Made by a program: the position numbers and the translations under genes. Below, piece after piece: positions 51,111 through 59,577 of a DNA stretch of 64,000 bases; the stretch's first letter is position 1; each line of letters begins with the position of its first letter. This DNA comes from Neolewinella litorea (GTDB lineage Bacteria; Bacteroidota; Bacteroidia; Chitinophagales; Saprospiraceae). Below the pieces are notes generated by a model, which did no database searches, had not been told where the DNA came from, and saw nothing but the letters and a program-made list of their open reading frames with translations. The stretch spans positions 310,501-374,500 of the forward strand of contig NZ_SRSF01000001.1 of NCBI RefSeq assembly GCF_004803465.1. The letters run 5' to 3'.

Positions 51111-52481
51111 ATGCAATTTATGTCCCGATTTTTCTGCCTTTTGACCCTCTGCGGGCTGCTGACTGCCTGCGGGGAAGATGTTAATCCCAACTACCAGGAG
51201 GAGGTTGCCAACCCCGAATACTTTCACCGCTCGGTAAAGCAACTCACGGACGTGATCGTCCACGATATCTTTTCACCACCGGTAGCGAGTAGAATATATT
51301 CGTATTCCAGCATCGCCGGCTACGAAGCGCTGGCCGCCGGTGATCCCAACCTGCGCAGCCTGGCCGGCCAGATTCCCCACCTGGAACCCGCGCCCGCGCC
51401 CCCCGCCAATACGGAAATTTCCTACCCTTTGGCCTCCATATCGGCCCAGCTCAAGGTGGGCAAAAGCCTGATCTTCAGCGAAGATCGCATGGATGAATTC
51501 AAGACACAGTTGATGGCCGAAATCCGCGAGATCGGTATGCCCGCGGAAGTGTTTGACGCATCGGTTGCTTACGGAGAAGAAGTAGCTGATCACGTGATCG
51601 CCTGGTACGACGGCGACATGTACAAGCAGACGCGCACCTTCCCCAAGTATTCCATCACCGACGACGAGAGCAAGTGGCAGCCCACGCCGCCCGATTACAT
51701 GGACGGTATTGAGCCCAGCTGGATGAAGATCCGGCCCTTCGCCCTAGATAGCGCCAATCAGTTTCAGCCCCCGCCGCCTACGGCCTACAGTCTGGAGCCC
51801 GGCAGCCAGTGGATGAAAGAGGTGATGGAAGTCTACAAGGTCTATACCGGGGTAGACAAGCAGGAATCGGCCGAGCGCCAGGCGATTGCCCAATTCTGGG
51901 ATTGCAATCCCTACGTGAGCCACACCGTAGGCCACCTCATGTTTGCCACCAAGAAGATCACGCCCGGCGGTCATTGGATCAATATTGCCGGTATCGCGGC
52001 CCGCAAGGCCGACGCCGACTTCGCGCGGACGGTGGAAACCTACGCCCTGACGAGCATGGCCATGTTTGACGCCTTCATCAGCTGCTGGGACGAAAAGTAC
52101 CGCAGCAAGCTCGTACGCCCGGAAACCTTTATCAACCGTCACGTGGACCAGGAATGGCGCCCCCTGCTGCAAACGCCGCCCTTCCCCGAACACACCAGCG
52201 GACACTCCGTGGTCAGCCGCGCGTGCGCGGTGGTGCTGACCGATCTGTACGGCGACAACTTCGCCTTTGACGACGACAGTGAGGAAGAGTATGACCTGCC
52301 AACCCGGAGCTACCCCAGCTTTCTGGCTGCGAGTGAAGAGGCGGCCCTGAGCCGACTGTATGGTGGCATCCACTACCGCCCGGCCATCGAATACGGCGTC
52401 GACCAGGGGGAAGCAGTAGGCAATCACCTGCTGCAGCAAGTTGCCACCCGGGCTATGATCACGGAGGAGCGGCCGCGGTGA
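51111..52481 (+). CDS. Vanadium haloperoxidase/PAP2-type lipoprotein
   Basis: 456 residues. The signal peptide MQFMSRFFCLLTLCGLLTAC ends in a lipobox (Cys near 20). The C-terminal half carries the vanadate/phosphate site in order: KLVRPETFIN (Lys, Arg), PEHTSGHSVVS (Ser-Gly-His) and SRLYGGIHYRPAIEYG (Arg, His). The acidic position after the last His reads RPAIE rather than the usual FD. Relatives are vanadium-dependent haloperoxidases and secreted acid phosphatases; which activity applies cannot be told. The stop overlaps the next GTG. Confidence 0.88.
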   Translation: MQFMSRFFCLLTLCGLLTACGEDVNPNYQEEVANPEYFHRSVKQLTDVIVHDIFSPPVASRIYSYSSIAGYEALAAGDPNLRSLAGQIPHLEPAPAPPANTEISYPLASISAQLKVGKSLIFSEDRMDEFKTQLMAEIREIGMPAEVFDASVAYGEEVADHVIAWYDGDMYKQTRTFPKYSITDDESKWQPTPPDYMDGIEPSWMKIRPFALDSANQFQPPPPTAYSLEPGSQWMKEVMEVYKVYTGVDKQESAERQAIAQFWDCNPYVSHTVGHLMFATKKITPGGHWINIAGIAARKADADFARTVETYALTSMAMFDAFISCWDEKYRSKLVRPETFINRHVDQEWRPLLQTPPFPEHTSGHSVVSRACAVVLTDLYGDNFAFDDDSEEEYDLPTRSYPSFLAASEEAALSRLYGGIHYRPAIEYGVDQGEAVGNHLLQQVATRAMITEERPR

Positions 52482-52738
52482 ATTACGCCCTGGCGCTCCT
52501 GGGACAGTTGATCGCCTACCTGCTCCTGATGCTTGTTAACGAATATTTCGGCACGCTGCTGGCGCTGCTCATTGGTTCCATCGCCCTGGCGGTGTGGTGC
52601 CTGAGCTACGTAGTGGAGTGGGTGCAGGCCAGCCGCGTCTCCCCGGCCTATTACCGCTATGTACTGACCGTATGGGTTGCCCCGCTGGTTGCCCTGCTCG
52701 GCTTTATTCTGCTGCGCGGCGGTATTGGCTGGCTGTAG
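52478..52738 (+). CDS. Small three-segment membrane protein, hypothetical
   Basis: 86 residues from a GTG that overlaps the stop of the haloperoxidase-type gene (GTGA); a GGAGG lies about 9 bases upstream, one of few Shine-Dalgarno-like sites seen. Three membrane segments (about 3-20, 25-48, 62-82) with a short polar loop VQASRVSPAYYRY. I do not recognise a family. The overlap suggests co-translation with the lipoprotein; dgkA follows after about 40 bases. Confidence 0.75.
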   Translation: MNYALALLGQLIAYLLLMLVNEYFGTLLALLIGSIALAVWCLSYVVEWVQASRVSPAYYRYVLTVWVAPLVALLGFILLRGGIGWL

Positions 52739-52779
52739 TCCTGAACACCGGACGCGGCAACCTACTTTGAGTAAGGCGT

Positions 52780-53151
52780 ATGAAACGATTGATCATTTAT
52801 TCCCGCGGACGGCTTTCTGCTTTTGGCTACGCCTTTCGTGGTGCATATGACCTGTTGGTCAACCACGCACCCTCCAAGATCCATATTCTCGCCTTCCTAG
52901 GGATGATGCTGATCTGTTGGGTCCTCGACTTTCCGCTCTGGAAATGGGTGGCGGTGTTGATGTGCTCGGGTATGGTGTTGGCGGCCGAGGCGCTTAACAC
53001 GGCGGTGGAATACGTGGTCGACCTTGTGAGCCCTGATTACCACGTGCTGGCTGGCAAGGCGAAGGACGTGGCGGCGGGCGCCGTACTGTTTACCGCCGTG
53101 TTCTCCGGCATTGTGGCCCTGTTGCTGATTGGCGATGCCCTGTTCAACTGA
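52780..53151 (+). CDS. dgkA: Diacylglycerol/undecaprenol kinase family
   Basis: 123 residues, three membrane segments. The signature EALNTAVEYVVDLVSPDYH followed by LAGKAKDVAAGAVL (about 70-105) holds the conserved Glu and Asn, and the AKD motif of the family. E. coli DgkA phosphorylates diacylglycerol, whereas Gram-positive relatives phosphorylate undecaprenol; the substrate here is not decidable. The N-terminus (SAFGYAFRGAYDLL) is the usual amphipathic surface helix. Confidence 0.94.
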   Translation: MKRLIIYSRGRLSAFGYAFRGAYDLLVNHAPSKIHILAFLGMMLICWVLDFPLWKWVAVLMCSGMVLAAEALNTAVEYVVDLVSPDYHVLAGKAKDVAAGAVLFTAVFSGIVALLLIGDALFN

Positions 53152-53164
53152 CCGGCGTCCTCGA

Positions 53165-54016
53165 TCAATAGGTCTTCGTCATATTTGAGGGCACGAGCAG
53201 GGTGTAATTGGCGCGGCCCACAAACTCCGGACGAAGCTCGTCCACTTCCGGCTGCTCGAGGGTGGTGATGGTTACCACCTTGAGTTGCGGCTTGTACTGC
53301 CGCAAGTACCAGCCGATCCCTTCAAAATTATCGCTGTGGTAGCTTCCGTTGAGGTGTACGAAGGGTACGCCGGGCTGCACGTTCTTGACGATGAACCAGG
53401 CCATGGTGGCATCCTTGATGGCCTGGGCTTTGGGGAAATTCTCGCCGCTCGGTCCGGAGCCATGACCCTGTACGCGCATGGATTTGTAGCCCGGCAGTTC
53501 TGGGTCGTAGGGTGGTAGCAGGGGCGGCAGGAAGGCCTGTTCGTCATCATCCAGTGACCGTAACACCACGAAGCCCCGCTGGAACACCATTCGGGCGAAC
53601 CGGCGGGGCGTATTGGTGGCGAATACCCGACTGCTATCGGCGCGGGCGGCTTCAAGCAAGGGCAGGTAATCGGTTTTGAAGTTGGGCCACACTCCGCCGG
53701 TCAGGCTGTCCAGTTCCTCCAGGGTGATCTTCTCGGCCATAAAGTCGTCGAGGTAGGCCTGTTCATCCGTCTCGAACATCTCCATGCCAAGGCTGTACCG
53801 TCCCAGGTCCTCCAAAATTTCCTGTTCCATCCAGTGGGCGATGGGGTTGTCGTGGTATTCCCCGAACAGGATGATATCGGCTTCCTGCAGGTCCTTCATC
53901 ATCTTGCCGAACTTCACCTTTCGCCCGGACTCGTTGAAGAGTTGGTAGGCGGGGTTGTCCTGGCCGTAGACAAAGGCGGAAAGGAAAGCGAGGAGGAGGC
54001 TGACTCGAAAACGCAT
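53165..54016 (-). CDS. ChaN-like (Tiki superfamily) haem-binding/protease-fold protein
   Basis: 283 residues. Signal peptide cut near residue 18 (AFVYGQ). The domain starts ADIILFGEYHDNPIAHWMEQEI with the conserved GE.H.NP..H, then LGMEMFETDEQAYLDDF, and later FVHLNGSYHSDNFEGIGWYL with GSYH. ChaN of Campylobacter binds haem; relatives such as Tiki and TraB are metalloproteases. Whether this one binds iron or cleaves peptides is open. A TACCTTGG element (54045-54038) precedes it, and an 8-bp inverted repeat (TTGGCGGG/CCCGCCAA, 54016-54041) overlaps the start region. Confidence 0.9.
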   Translation of the reverse strand: MRFRVSLLLAFLSAFVYGQDNPAYQLFNESGRKVKFGKMMKDLQEADIILFGEYHDNPIAHWMEQEILEDLGRYSLGMEMFETDEQAYLDDFMAEKITLEELDSLTGGVWPNFKTDYLPLLEAARADSSRVFATNTPRRFARMVFQRGFVVLRSLDDDEQAFLPPLLPPYDPELPGYKSMRVQGHGSGPSGENFPKAQAIKDATMAWFIVKNVQPGVPFVHLNGSYHSDNFEGIGWYLRQYKPQLKVVTITTLEQPEVDELRPEFVGRANYTLLVPSNMTKTY

Positions 54017-54037
54017 TGGCGGGATTTAACTGCCCCG

Positions 54038-54045
54038 CCAAGGTA
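54038..54045 (-). promoter_or_regulatory. -7-like element TACCTTGG for the ChaN-like gene
   Basis: One mismatch to TAnnTTTG. It shares the longer string TTACCTTGGCGGG with the site before the inositol-phosphate synthase gene. Confidence 0.4.
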
Positions 54046-54049
54046 AGGC

Positions 54050-54961
54050 TTAATAGGGCATCTCTCCACCGGTAGCGCCCATCACCTCGCCGGTGATGTA
54101 GCTGGCCTCCTGCGAGGCGAGGAGTACGTAGATCGGGGCCAGTTCCACCGGCTGGCCGGGCCGCTTCAGCAGGGTAGTGGAGCCAAACTTCTCGATCTTG
54201 TCCTGGGGTTGCCCGCCCGACGATTGCAGTGGCGTCCAGAAGGGACCGGGGGCTACGGCGTTGACGCGGATGCCCTTCTCCGCCACCTGGGCCGCCAGGG
54301 CCTTGGTGAAGGCTACGTTGCAAGCTTTGGTCTGGGCGTAATCGAGTAGACTGGCCGAGGGGTCGAAGGATTGTACTGAGGCGGTGTTAATGATCGACGA
54401 GCCGGCATCCATATGTTTCAGGGCGGCTTTCGTGATCCAGAAGGGCGCGTAGACATTCACCTTGAAGGTGTTGTCGAACTGCTCCGTAGTCAGGTCGTCG
54501 ATGCTCGACTGGGCGGTCTGCCGGCCGGCGTTGTTGACCAGAATATCGAGCCCACCCAGTTTCTTCACGGCCGTGGCCACGAGTTCCTGGCAAAATTCCT
54601 CGGACACGATATCGCCGGGAATAGCCACGGCGGTGCGGCCTTCGGCTTCGATCAGTTTGATTACTTCCTGGGCGTTCTGTTCTTCGCTGGGCAGGTAGCA
54701 GATGGCTACGTCGGCTCCTTCGCGGGCGAAAGCAATTGCGGCTGCGCGACCGATGCCGGAGTCGCCTCCGGTGATCAGGGCCTTGCGATCTTTCAGTCGT
54801 CCGAAACCGACGTAGCTTTCCTCGCCGTGGTCGGGCTCGGGTTCCATCTTGTTGACGGAGCCCGGACGCTCTTGGGGCTGGCGCGGAAATGGCGGCTGCG
54901 GGTACTGGGTCAGGGGATTTTGCTTTTTGTAGCGGTCGGTTAGTTTATCTGATGTACTCAT
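54050..54961 (-). CDS. Short-chain dehydrogenase/reductase, YghA/YdaD type
   Basis: 303 residues. An N-terminal extension of about 55 residues rich in P and Q ([20 protein letters not shown]) precedes the Rossmann domain, which has [21 protein letters not shown] (split: TGGDSGIG and [10 protein letters not shown]), NNAGRQ, and the catalytic Ser (NTASVQS) with YAQTK (Tyr, Lys near 207-211). This extended form includes E. coli YghA and Bacillus general-stress proteins. Substrate unknown. It lies upstream of the ChaN-like gene in the same direction, 33 bases apart, and is divergent from WbqC. Confidence 0.94.
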   Translation of the reverse strand: MSTSDKLTDRYKKQNPLTQYPQPPFPRQPQERPGSVNKMEPEPDHGEESYVGFGRLKDRKALITGGDSGIGRAAAIAFAREGADVAICYLPSEEQNAQEVIKLIEAEGRTAVAIPGDIVSEEFCQELVATAVKKLGGLDILVNNAGRQTAQSSIDDLTTEQFDNTFKVNVYAPFWITKAALKHMDAGSSIINTASVQSFDPSASLLDYAQTKACNVAFTKALAAQVAEKGIRVNAVAPGPFWTPLQSSGGQPQDKIEKFGSTTLLKRPGQPVELAPIYVLLASQEASYITGEVMGATGGEMPY

Positions 54962-54987
54962 GCCCGCCTAACCGAGCGGAAATGCCA

Positions 54988-54995
54988 TATGTTTG
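54988..54995 (+). promoter_or_regulatory. -7 element TATGTTTG for the WbqC gene
   Basis: Exact TAnnTTTG match. The TTG at 54993, the first start in the open frame, lies inside it and so cannot be the start; the next in-frame start is TTG 55026. Confidence 0.6.
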
Positions 54996-55025
54996 GCCGT
55001 CCGATCATTCCAGCCGCCTAACAGT

Positions 55026-55604
55026 TTGTTCACTTCCCCGACTGCTTACTTCCCCCCGCTCTCCTGGTTCCTGGCTGCTCTAAGTCACGCAGACTGGCGC
55101 TGGGAAGCCCACGAAAACTATCAGAAGGGGGGGTGGCGCAACCGGTGCCGCATCGCCGGGCCCAACGGACCGCTGCTGCTTTCCATTCCCCTGGCCGGCG
55201 GCAAGCACCGGCAAATGCCCGTGCGCGAGGTGCGCGTGAGCCACCATTCCGACTGGCAGCGGCAGCACGCCCAGGCCATCCGCTCCGCCTACGGGCGGGC
55301 TCCTTATTTCGAGCACTACGGCGAACCGCTCCTCGAAACTGCCGCGCAGCATGCCGTCTACCTGTTCGATTACAACCTGGCCCTTACCGATCGCATCCTC
55401 CAGCTCCTTGGCACCTCCCTTCGGGTTGGTACCACCGATACTTTTTTGGGCGCGGACGCGGGTGCCGTGCCCAACCCGGAAGCCGTGCCCCCCTACCGGC
55501 AGGTCTTTGAGGATCGCCACGGCTTCCAGCCGGGGCTATCCGTTCTGGACGGCCTTTTTTGTCTGGGCCCCGAACTGCTGCTTCTCCCAAACGATTACCT
55601 TTAA
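55026..55604 (+). CDS. WbqC family protein
   Basis: 192 residues from TTG 55026. Family motifs: TAYFPPLSWFLAAL at the start, WEAHENYQKGGWRNRCRI (near 33-50), GPLLLSIPLAGGK, and SAYGRAPYFEHYG. WbqC-like proteins occur in polysaccharide loci and many Bacteroidota housekeeping contexts; the biochemical role is not firmly known. Start choice follows from the promoter element at 54988-54995 and the family N-terminus. The stop lies 3 bases before the dynamin-like gene, so the two share a transcript. Confidence 0.9.
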   Translation: MFTSPTAYFPPLSWFLAALSHADWRWEAHENYQKGGWRNRCRIAGPNGPLLLSIPLAGGKHRQMPVREVRVSHHSDWQRQHAQAIRSAYGRAPYFEHYGEPLLETAAQHAVYLFDYNLALTDRILQLLGTSLRVGTTDTFLGADAGAVPNPEAVPPYRQVFEDRHGFQPGLSVLDGLFCLGPELLLLPNDYL

Positions 55605-55607
55605 TCC

Positions 55608-57329
55608 ATGGCTAACCTAATCGACGCCGGCCTGCAGGCCGACCGTGCCCGTCTTGAGGAGATCATCAAGCGGCTGCACGAACTCACCATCCGGATCGGC
55701 CACGATGAGATGGCCCAGACCGTCAGCGACCTGCGCAACCGCATTTTCGAGCCATTCATGTTCGTGATCGTCGGGGAGGTCAAGGCCGGAAAGTCGAGTT
55801 TCGTCAATGCCCTCCTGGATACCGGCGAGGAGATTGCCAAAGCCGCTCCGCAACCCATGACCGATACCATTCAGCAGATTCTGTACGGCGAGGAGCGCCG
55901 GGAAGTAACGGTGAATCCCTACCTGAAAAAGATCTTCCTCCCCGTTGAGATCCTGCGCGAAATCGCCATTGTTGATACGCCGGGCACCAACACCATCGTG
56001 GAGCACCACCAGGAGATCACCGAGCAGTTCATTCCGGCCAGCGACCTGATCGTTTTCGTGTTTGAGGCCAAGAACCCCTACCGGCAATCGGCCTGGGACT
56101 TCTTTCAGTATATCCACGGCGACTGGCGCAAGAAAACCATCTTCGTCCTGCAGCAACGTGACCTGGCCACCGAGCGCGAACTCGAAGTCAACCTAGAGGG
56201 CGTAGCGGAAAAAGCCCGTCGGGAAGGAATCGCCGAGCCCCAGGTCTTCGCCGTAAGTGCCCGGGACGAGCAGCTCGGCCAGGAGGATACCGGCTTCTCG
56301 GAACTGCGGCGCTACATCGCCAACAACATCACCGGCGGACGGGCACCTCGCCTGAAGTTGAACAACAGCATCCTTACCGCCCAGACCATCAACGAGAAAA
56401 TTGCCAACGGCCTCCTGACCCGACGCCGGCAGTTTGAGGCGGATACCGCCTTCCGCGGCGATATCCAGAACACCCTCGACGAGCAGGTGGCCCAAAGCAA
56501 CAAACAGGTTGACCTGATGGTGGAAAACCTATTGCTTACCTACGATGGCATCACTCGCAACAAACTTGAGGAACTGCGCGGCGGACTGAGTATGTTCGGA
56601 CTGGTCAAACGCAGCCTGGCCTCCACCTTTGGCAGCACCCCCAGTGCAAAGACGTGGCTGGAAAATCTGGCGCGCGACCTGGAAACCGATCTGAACGACA
56701 AACTTCGGGCGCGGCTCAACGAAAACGTGGTGGACCTTGCGGAAACCATCCAGCAAATGGTCAAGACCATCGATCTGAAGATCCGCGGCAGCCAAACCAT
56801 TCTCAGCAACGACCACGAAATTTTCAGCAGCATCGCCGAACGGCGCGAGAACGTGCTGCGCGACCTGCAGGACCAGTTCAATCGCTTTGTTGGCAAGACC
56901 GAGAACTTTACCGACGAGTCGCTCTTTGCCGACCGCGACAACATCGCGCCCAACCTGGCAGCCGGCGGGGGCATCGCGGCCCTGGGCGTGATCCTGATGG
57001 CGTTGAGCACCCTGCCCGTGATCGACGTGACGGGCGGCGTCCTGACGGCCGTGGGCGTGATTTTTGCCGGATTCAGCACCCGCGGTAAGCGCCGTCGCAT
57101 CGTAGAGGGCTTCGAGCAGGAGGTCCGGACGGGGCGGGTACGCCTGGCTGAGGAGCTAGATGAAAAGCTCAAGGCATACATCGCTACCCTGCGCCGGCGC
57201 ATCGAGGCCAACTTCGGGCGCTTCGACGAGATGCTCGACCGCGAGGAAAAGAACTTGCTGATCCTGGAAGGTACCCACCGTGAGGTGCGGGAGGAATTGG
57301 AGCGGCTGGCGGGCGACTTAAGCGAGTAG
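55608..57329 (+). CDS. Bacterial dynamin-like GTPase
   Basis: 573 residues. GTPase domain: G1 GEVKAGKSSFVNALL (about 56-70), switch region threonine in PMTDTIQQ, G3 DTPGTN (about 125-130) and a G4-like QQRD. Helical stalk follows (about 250-440). A glycine-rich hydrophobic hairpin (about 447-485: GGGIAALGVILMALSTLPVI) is the membrane-inserting paddle. A final basic coiled coil runs to the end. Bacterial dynamins remodel or fuse membranes. Only one copy is present, whereas several bacteria have a tandem pair. It is co-directional and close to WbqC and rluE. Confidence 0.92.
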   Translation: MANLIDAGLQADRARLEEIIKRLHELTIRIGHDEMAQTVSDLRNRIFEPFMFVIVGEVKAGKSSFVNALLDTGEEIAKAAPQPMTDTIQQILYGEERREVTVNPYLKKIFLPVEILREIAIVDTPGTNTIVEHHQEITEQFIPASDLIVFVFEAKNPYRQSAWDFFQYIHGDWRKKTIFVLQQRDLATERELEVNLEGVAEKARREGIAEPQVFAVSARDEQLGQEDTGFSELRRYIANNITGGRAPRLKLNNSILTAQTINEKIANGLLTRRRQFEADTAFRGDIQNTLDEQVAQSNKQVDLMVENLLLTYDGITRNKLEELRGGLSMFGLVKRSLASTFGSTPSAKTWLENLARDLETDLNDKLRARLNENVVDLAETIQQMVKTIDLKIRGSQTILSNDHEIFSSIAERRENVLRDLQDQFNRFVGKTENFTDESLFADRDNIAPNLAAGGGIAALGVILMALSTLPVIDVTGGVLTAVGVIFAGFSTRGKRRRIVEGFEQEVRTGRVRLAEELDEKLKAYIATLRRRIEANFGRFDEMLDREEKNLLILEGTHREVREELERLAGDLSE

Positions 57330-57331
57330 TC

Positions 57332-57919
57332 GTGGCGCACCGATACTTTTTGATCAACAAGCCTTACGGCGTCCTTTCCCAGTTCACGCGGGAACTGCCC
57401 GACCACCGCACCCTGGCCGACCTTTACGACTTTCCGCCCGACGTTTACCCGGTAGGACGGCTGGATCGGGACAGCGAGGGCCTGCTCCTGCTCACCGACG
57501 ACGGTGCCCTGAACCACCGCCTTCTGAACCCCGCCCACCGGCATCCGCGCACGTACTGGGTACAGGTAGAGGGTATTCCGACGCCGGATGCCCTGTCCGC
57601 CCTGGCTGCCGGACCTACCATCCGCATCAAGGGGAAGAACCACGCCTCCTTGCCTCTGTTGGTGGAAACCATTGCACCCGCGGTAGCGCCCCGCACTCCC
57701 CCGATCCGGTACCGGAAGAACGTGGCCGACAGCTGGCTGAGCCTTACGCTCACCGAAGGAAAGAACCGACAGGTGCGCCGCGTATGTGCGGCCGTCGGGT
57801 ACCCGGTGTTGCGCCTGATCCGGCACGCCATTGTCGAGGTAACGCTGGAAGATCTGGCCGGCCAGAGCGTGCGGGAAGTGGACCGCGATTGGCTCTATGC
57901 GCGGCTTGAACTTCGCTAA
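57332..57919 (+). CDS. rluE: 23S rRNA pseudouridine synthase RluE type
   Basis: 195 residues, GTG start 2 bases after the dynamin stop. Motifs: FLINKPYGVLSQFT, the catalytic loop PVGRLDRDSEGLLLLTDDG (Asp near residue 48), YWVQVEGIPT, and EGKNRQVRRVCAAVGYPVLRL. It lacks the S4 domain found in RsuA and RluB, as does E. coli RluE, which it resembles along its length. RluE modifies U2457 of E. coli 23S rRNA. Confidence 0.94.
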   Translation: MAHRYFLINKPYGVLSQFTRELPDHRTLADLYDFPPDVYPVGRLDRDSEGLLLLTDDGALNHRLLNPAHRHPRTYWVQVEGIPTPDALSALAAGPTIRIKGKNHASLPLLVETIAPAVAPRTPPIRYRKNVADSWLSLTLTEGKNRQVRRVCAAVGYPVLRLIRHAIVEVTLEDLAGQSVREVDRDWLYARLELR

Positions 57920-57988
57920 GGGATTTTACGATTCTAGAGAAAAGGCCGACATTAGGCAAGGCATCGATCCAACTTAAAGCACCGCTGC

Positions 57989-58204
57989 ATGGAATGGCTT
58001 CGCAGGACACTTGAACACTCCGCCTTTGGCGTCTGTGCCTGGCTGGGAGACCAGATGGGCATCCGGCGTACCCGCGTGCGGTTGTATTTCATCTACCTCT
58101 CCTGTCTCTCGCTCGGTTCGTCGTTGCCCTTTTACTTTTTCGCGGCCTTCTGGCTGAATATCCGCGATTATATCCGGGAGGGACGGCGGCAGGTCGGCCT
58201 GTAA
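57989..58204 (+). CDS. PspC-domain small membrane protein
   Basis: 71 residues. The pattern FGVCAWLGDQMGIRRTRVRL followed by a membrane segment (about 34-56) and NIRDYIREG matches the PspC domain, here without the usual second half. PspC proteins take part in phage-shock-type envelope stress responses, but single-domain copies are common and often unassigned. It lies 69 bases after rluE and 101 bases before the start chosen for the next gene. Confidence 0.82.
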   Translation: MEWLRRTLEHSAFGVCAWLGDQMGIRRTRVRLYFIYLSCLSLGSSLPFYFFAAFWLNIRDYIREGRRQVGL

Positions 58205-58269
58205 ATTGGCTGCAGCAGCACCGGAGAGCAACCGAGTGCATGGCCGCGGTCCTCGACCGCAAAACTCAT

Positions 58270-58277
58270 TACCTTGG
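58270..58277 (+). promoter_or_regulatory. -7-like element TACCTTGG before inositol-phosphate synthase
   Basis: One mismatch to TAnnTTTG; identical in the surrounding TTACCTTGGCGGG to the ChaN-like promoter site. It lies 28 bases before TTG 58306. Confidence 0.4.
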
Positions 58278-58305
58278 CGGGCCATTCGAAAAAGATAACC
58301 CCACC

Positions 58306-59550
58306 TTGAGCAGCACCCTTCCCCCTACTAACCAATCGAATCTGGGCATCGCCATTATCGGCCTGGGCGGCGCCGTGGGCACCACGGCGGCGGCGGGGAT
58401 CGAGCTCATCCGGCGGGGCCTGCAGCCGACTACCGGCCTGCCACTGGCGGAATTCGCTGACCTGGACCTGGTACCCTACACCAACCTGAAGATTCACGGC
58501 TGGGACCTCTTCGACCACGACCTGCTGACCGCGGCGCGCGTGCACCGGGTACTCGACCGGGAAGAACTCGACGTGCTGGCCAATGACCTGAGCGGTCGCC
58601 GGCCCTGGACGGCCGTCAGCAACCGGAACTACTGCCGTGGCGTAGTGGGCGATCAGGACAGTACCGGCACGCACCGGGAACTGATCTCCGGCATTCAGCA
58701 GCAACTCGACGCCTTCGCTACTGACATCGACGGCAGGGTGGTGGTCATCAACCTGGCGAGCACCGAGCACGCCATCGAGGTGGCAGATGAGATCTACCAG
58801 CGCACCGAAGCATTCGAACGGGCCCTGGACGAAAACCATACGGGCATCAGTCCGGCCATGCTCTACGCCTACGCCTGTATCACCCACGGTGTGCCGTACG
58901 GCAATTTTACGCCGAGCCGCGCCGCCGAAATTCCCGCCCTGCGGTCACTGGCCGCCCGCCGGGGTGTACCCGTGGCGGGCAAGGACGGTAAAACCGGACA
59001 GACCTTCCTCAAGACGGTGATCGCCCCCGCGCTGCGCGCCCGTGCCCTGCACGTCGACGGCTGGTTCAGCACGAACATCCTGGGCAACCGCGACGGCGAA
59101 GCCTTGCGGCACCCGGAATCGCTCCAGAACAAGCTCGGCACCAAGGGCGACGTACTCACCAACTGCCTCGGCTACCCGGTGGAAGACCACTTGGTGAAGA
59201 TCAATTACTACCGCCCCCGCGGCGACGACAAGGAGGCCTGGGACAACATCGATGTCTCGGGGTTCCTGGGCCACCGCATGCAGATCAAGATCGACTTTCT
59301 CTGTAAGGACAGCATCTTGGCAGCCCCCCTGGCCATCGAGATTGCCCGTTGCCTGGATTTGGCTGCGCGTCGCGGACAGGGTGGGGTATTGGAGTCACTG
59401 GGCGTCTTCTTCAAAGCCCCCATGACCACCGACGGCCGCGAGCCCATACACAGCTTCGGGGAGCAGCAGACCGAACTGCTGCGCTGGCTGCGGGAATCCT
59501 CCGAAATGCCAACCGCGGTGGCCGGAAAATTCATCCCACGTCCGGATTAG
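58306..59550 (+). CDS. Inositol-3-phosphate synthase family
   Basis: 414 residues from TTG 58306; an in-frame ATG at 58240 would add 22 residues that look unrelated and would lie upstream of the TACCTTGG element. NAD-binding GIAIIGLGGAVGTTAAAG is near the start; NRNYCRGVVGDQDS and VPVAGKDGKTGQTFLKTVIAPAL (here split as VPVAGKDGKTGQTF and LKTVIAPAL) carry the conserved Asp and Lys residues; NILGNRDG follows. The enzyme makes inositol 1-phosphate (L-myo-inositol 3-phosphate) from glucose 6-phosphate. It is followed by an epimerase-fold gene after 27 bases. Homologues beside such a gene occur in ebo-type clusters. Confidence 0.93.
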   Translation: MSSTLPPTNQSNLGIAIIGLGGAVGTTAAAGIELIRRGLQPTTGLPLAEFADLDLVPYTNLKIHGWDLFDHDLLTAARVHRVLDREELDVLANDLSGRRPWTAVSNRNYCRGVVGDQDSTGTHRELISGIQQQLDAFATDIDGRVVVINLASTEHAIEVADEIYQRTEAFERALDENHTGISPAMLYAYACITHGVPYGNFTPSRAAEIPALRSLAARRGVPVAGKDGKTGQTFLKTVIAPALRARALHVDGWFSTNILGNRDGEALRHPESLQNKLGTKGDVLTNCLGYPVEDHLVKINYYRPRGDDKEAWDNIDVSGFLGHRMQIKIDFLCKDSILAAPLAIEIARCLDLAARRGQGGVLESLGVFFKAPMTTDGREPIHSFGEQQTELLRWLRESSEMPTAVAGKFIPRPD

Positions 59551-59577
59551 TGCCCCATCATTCATTGACCCTGTTGC

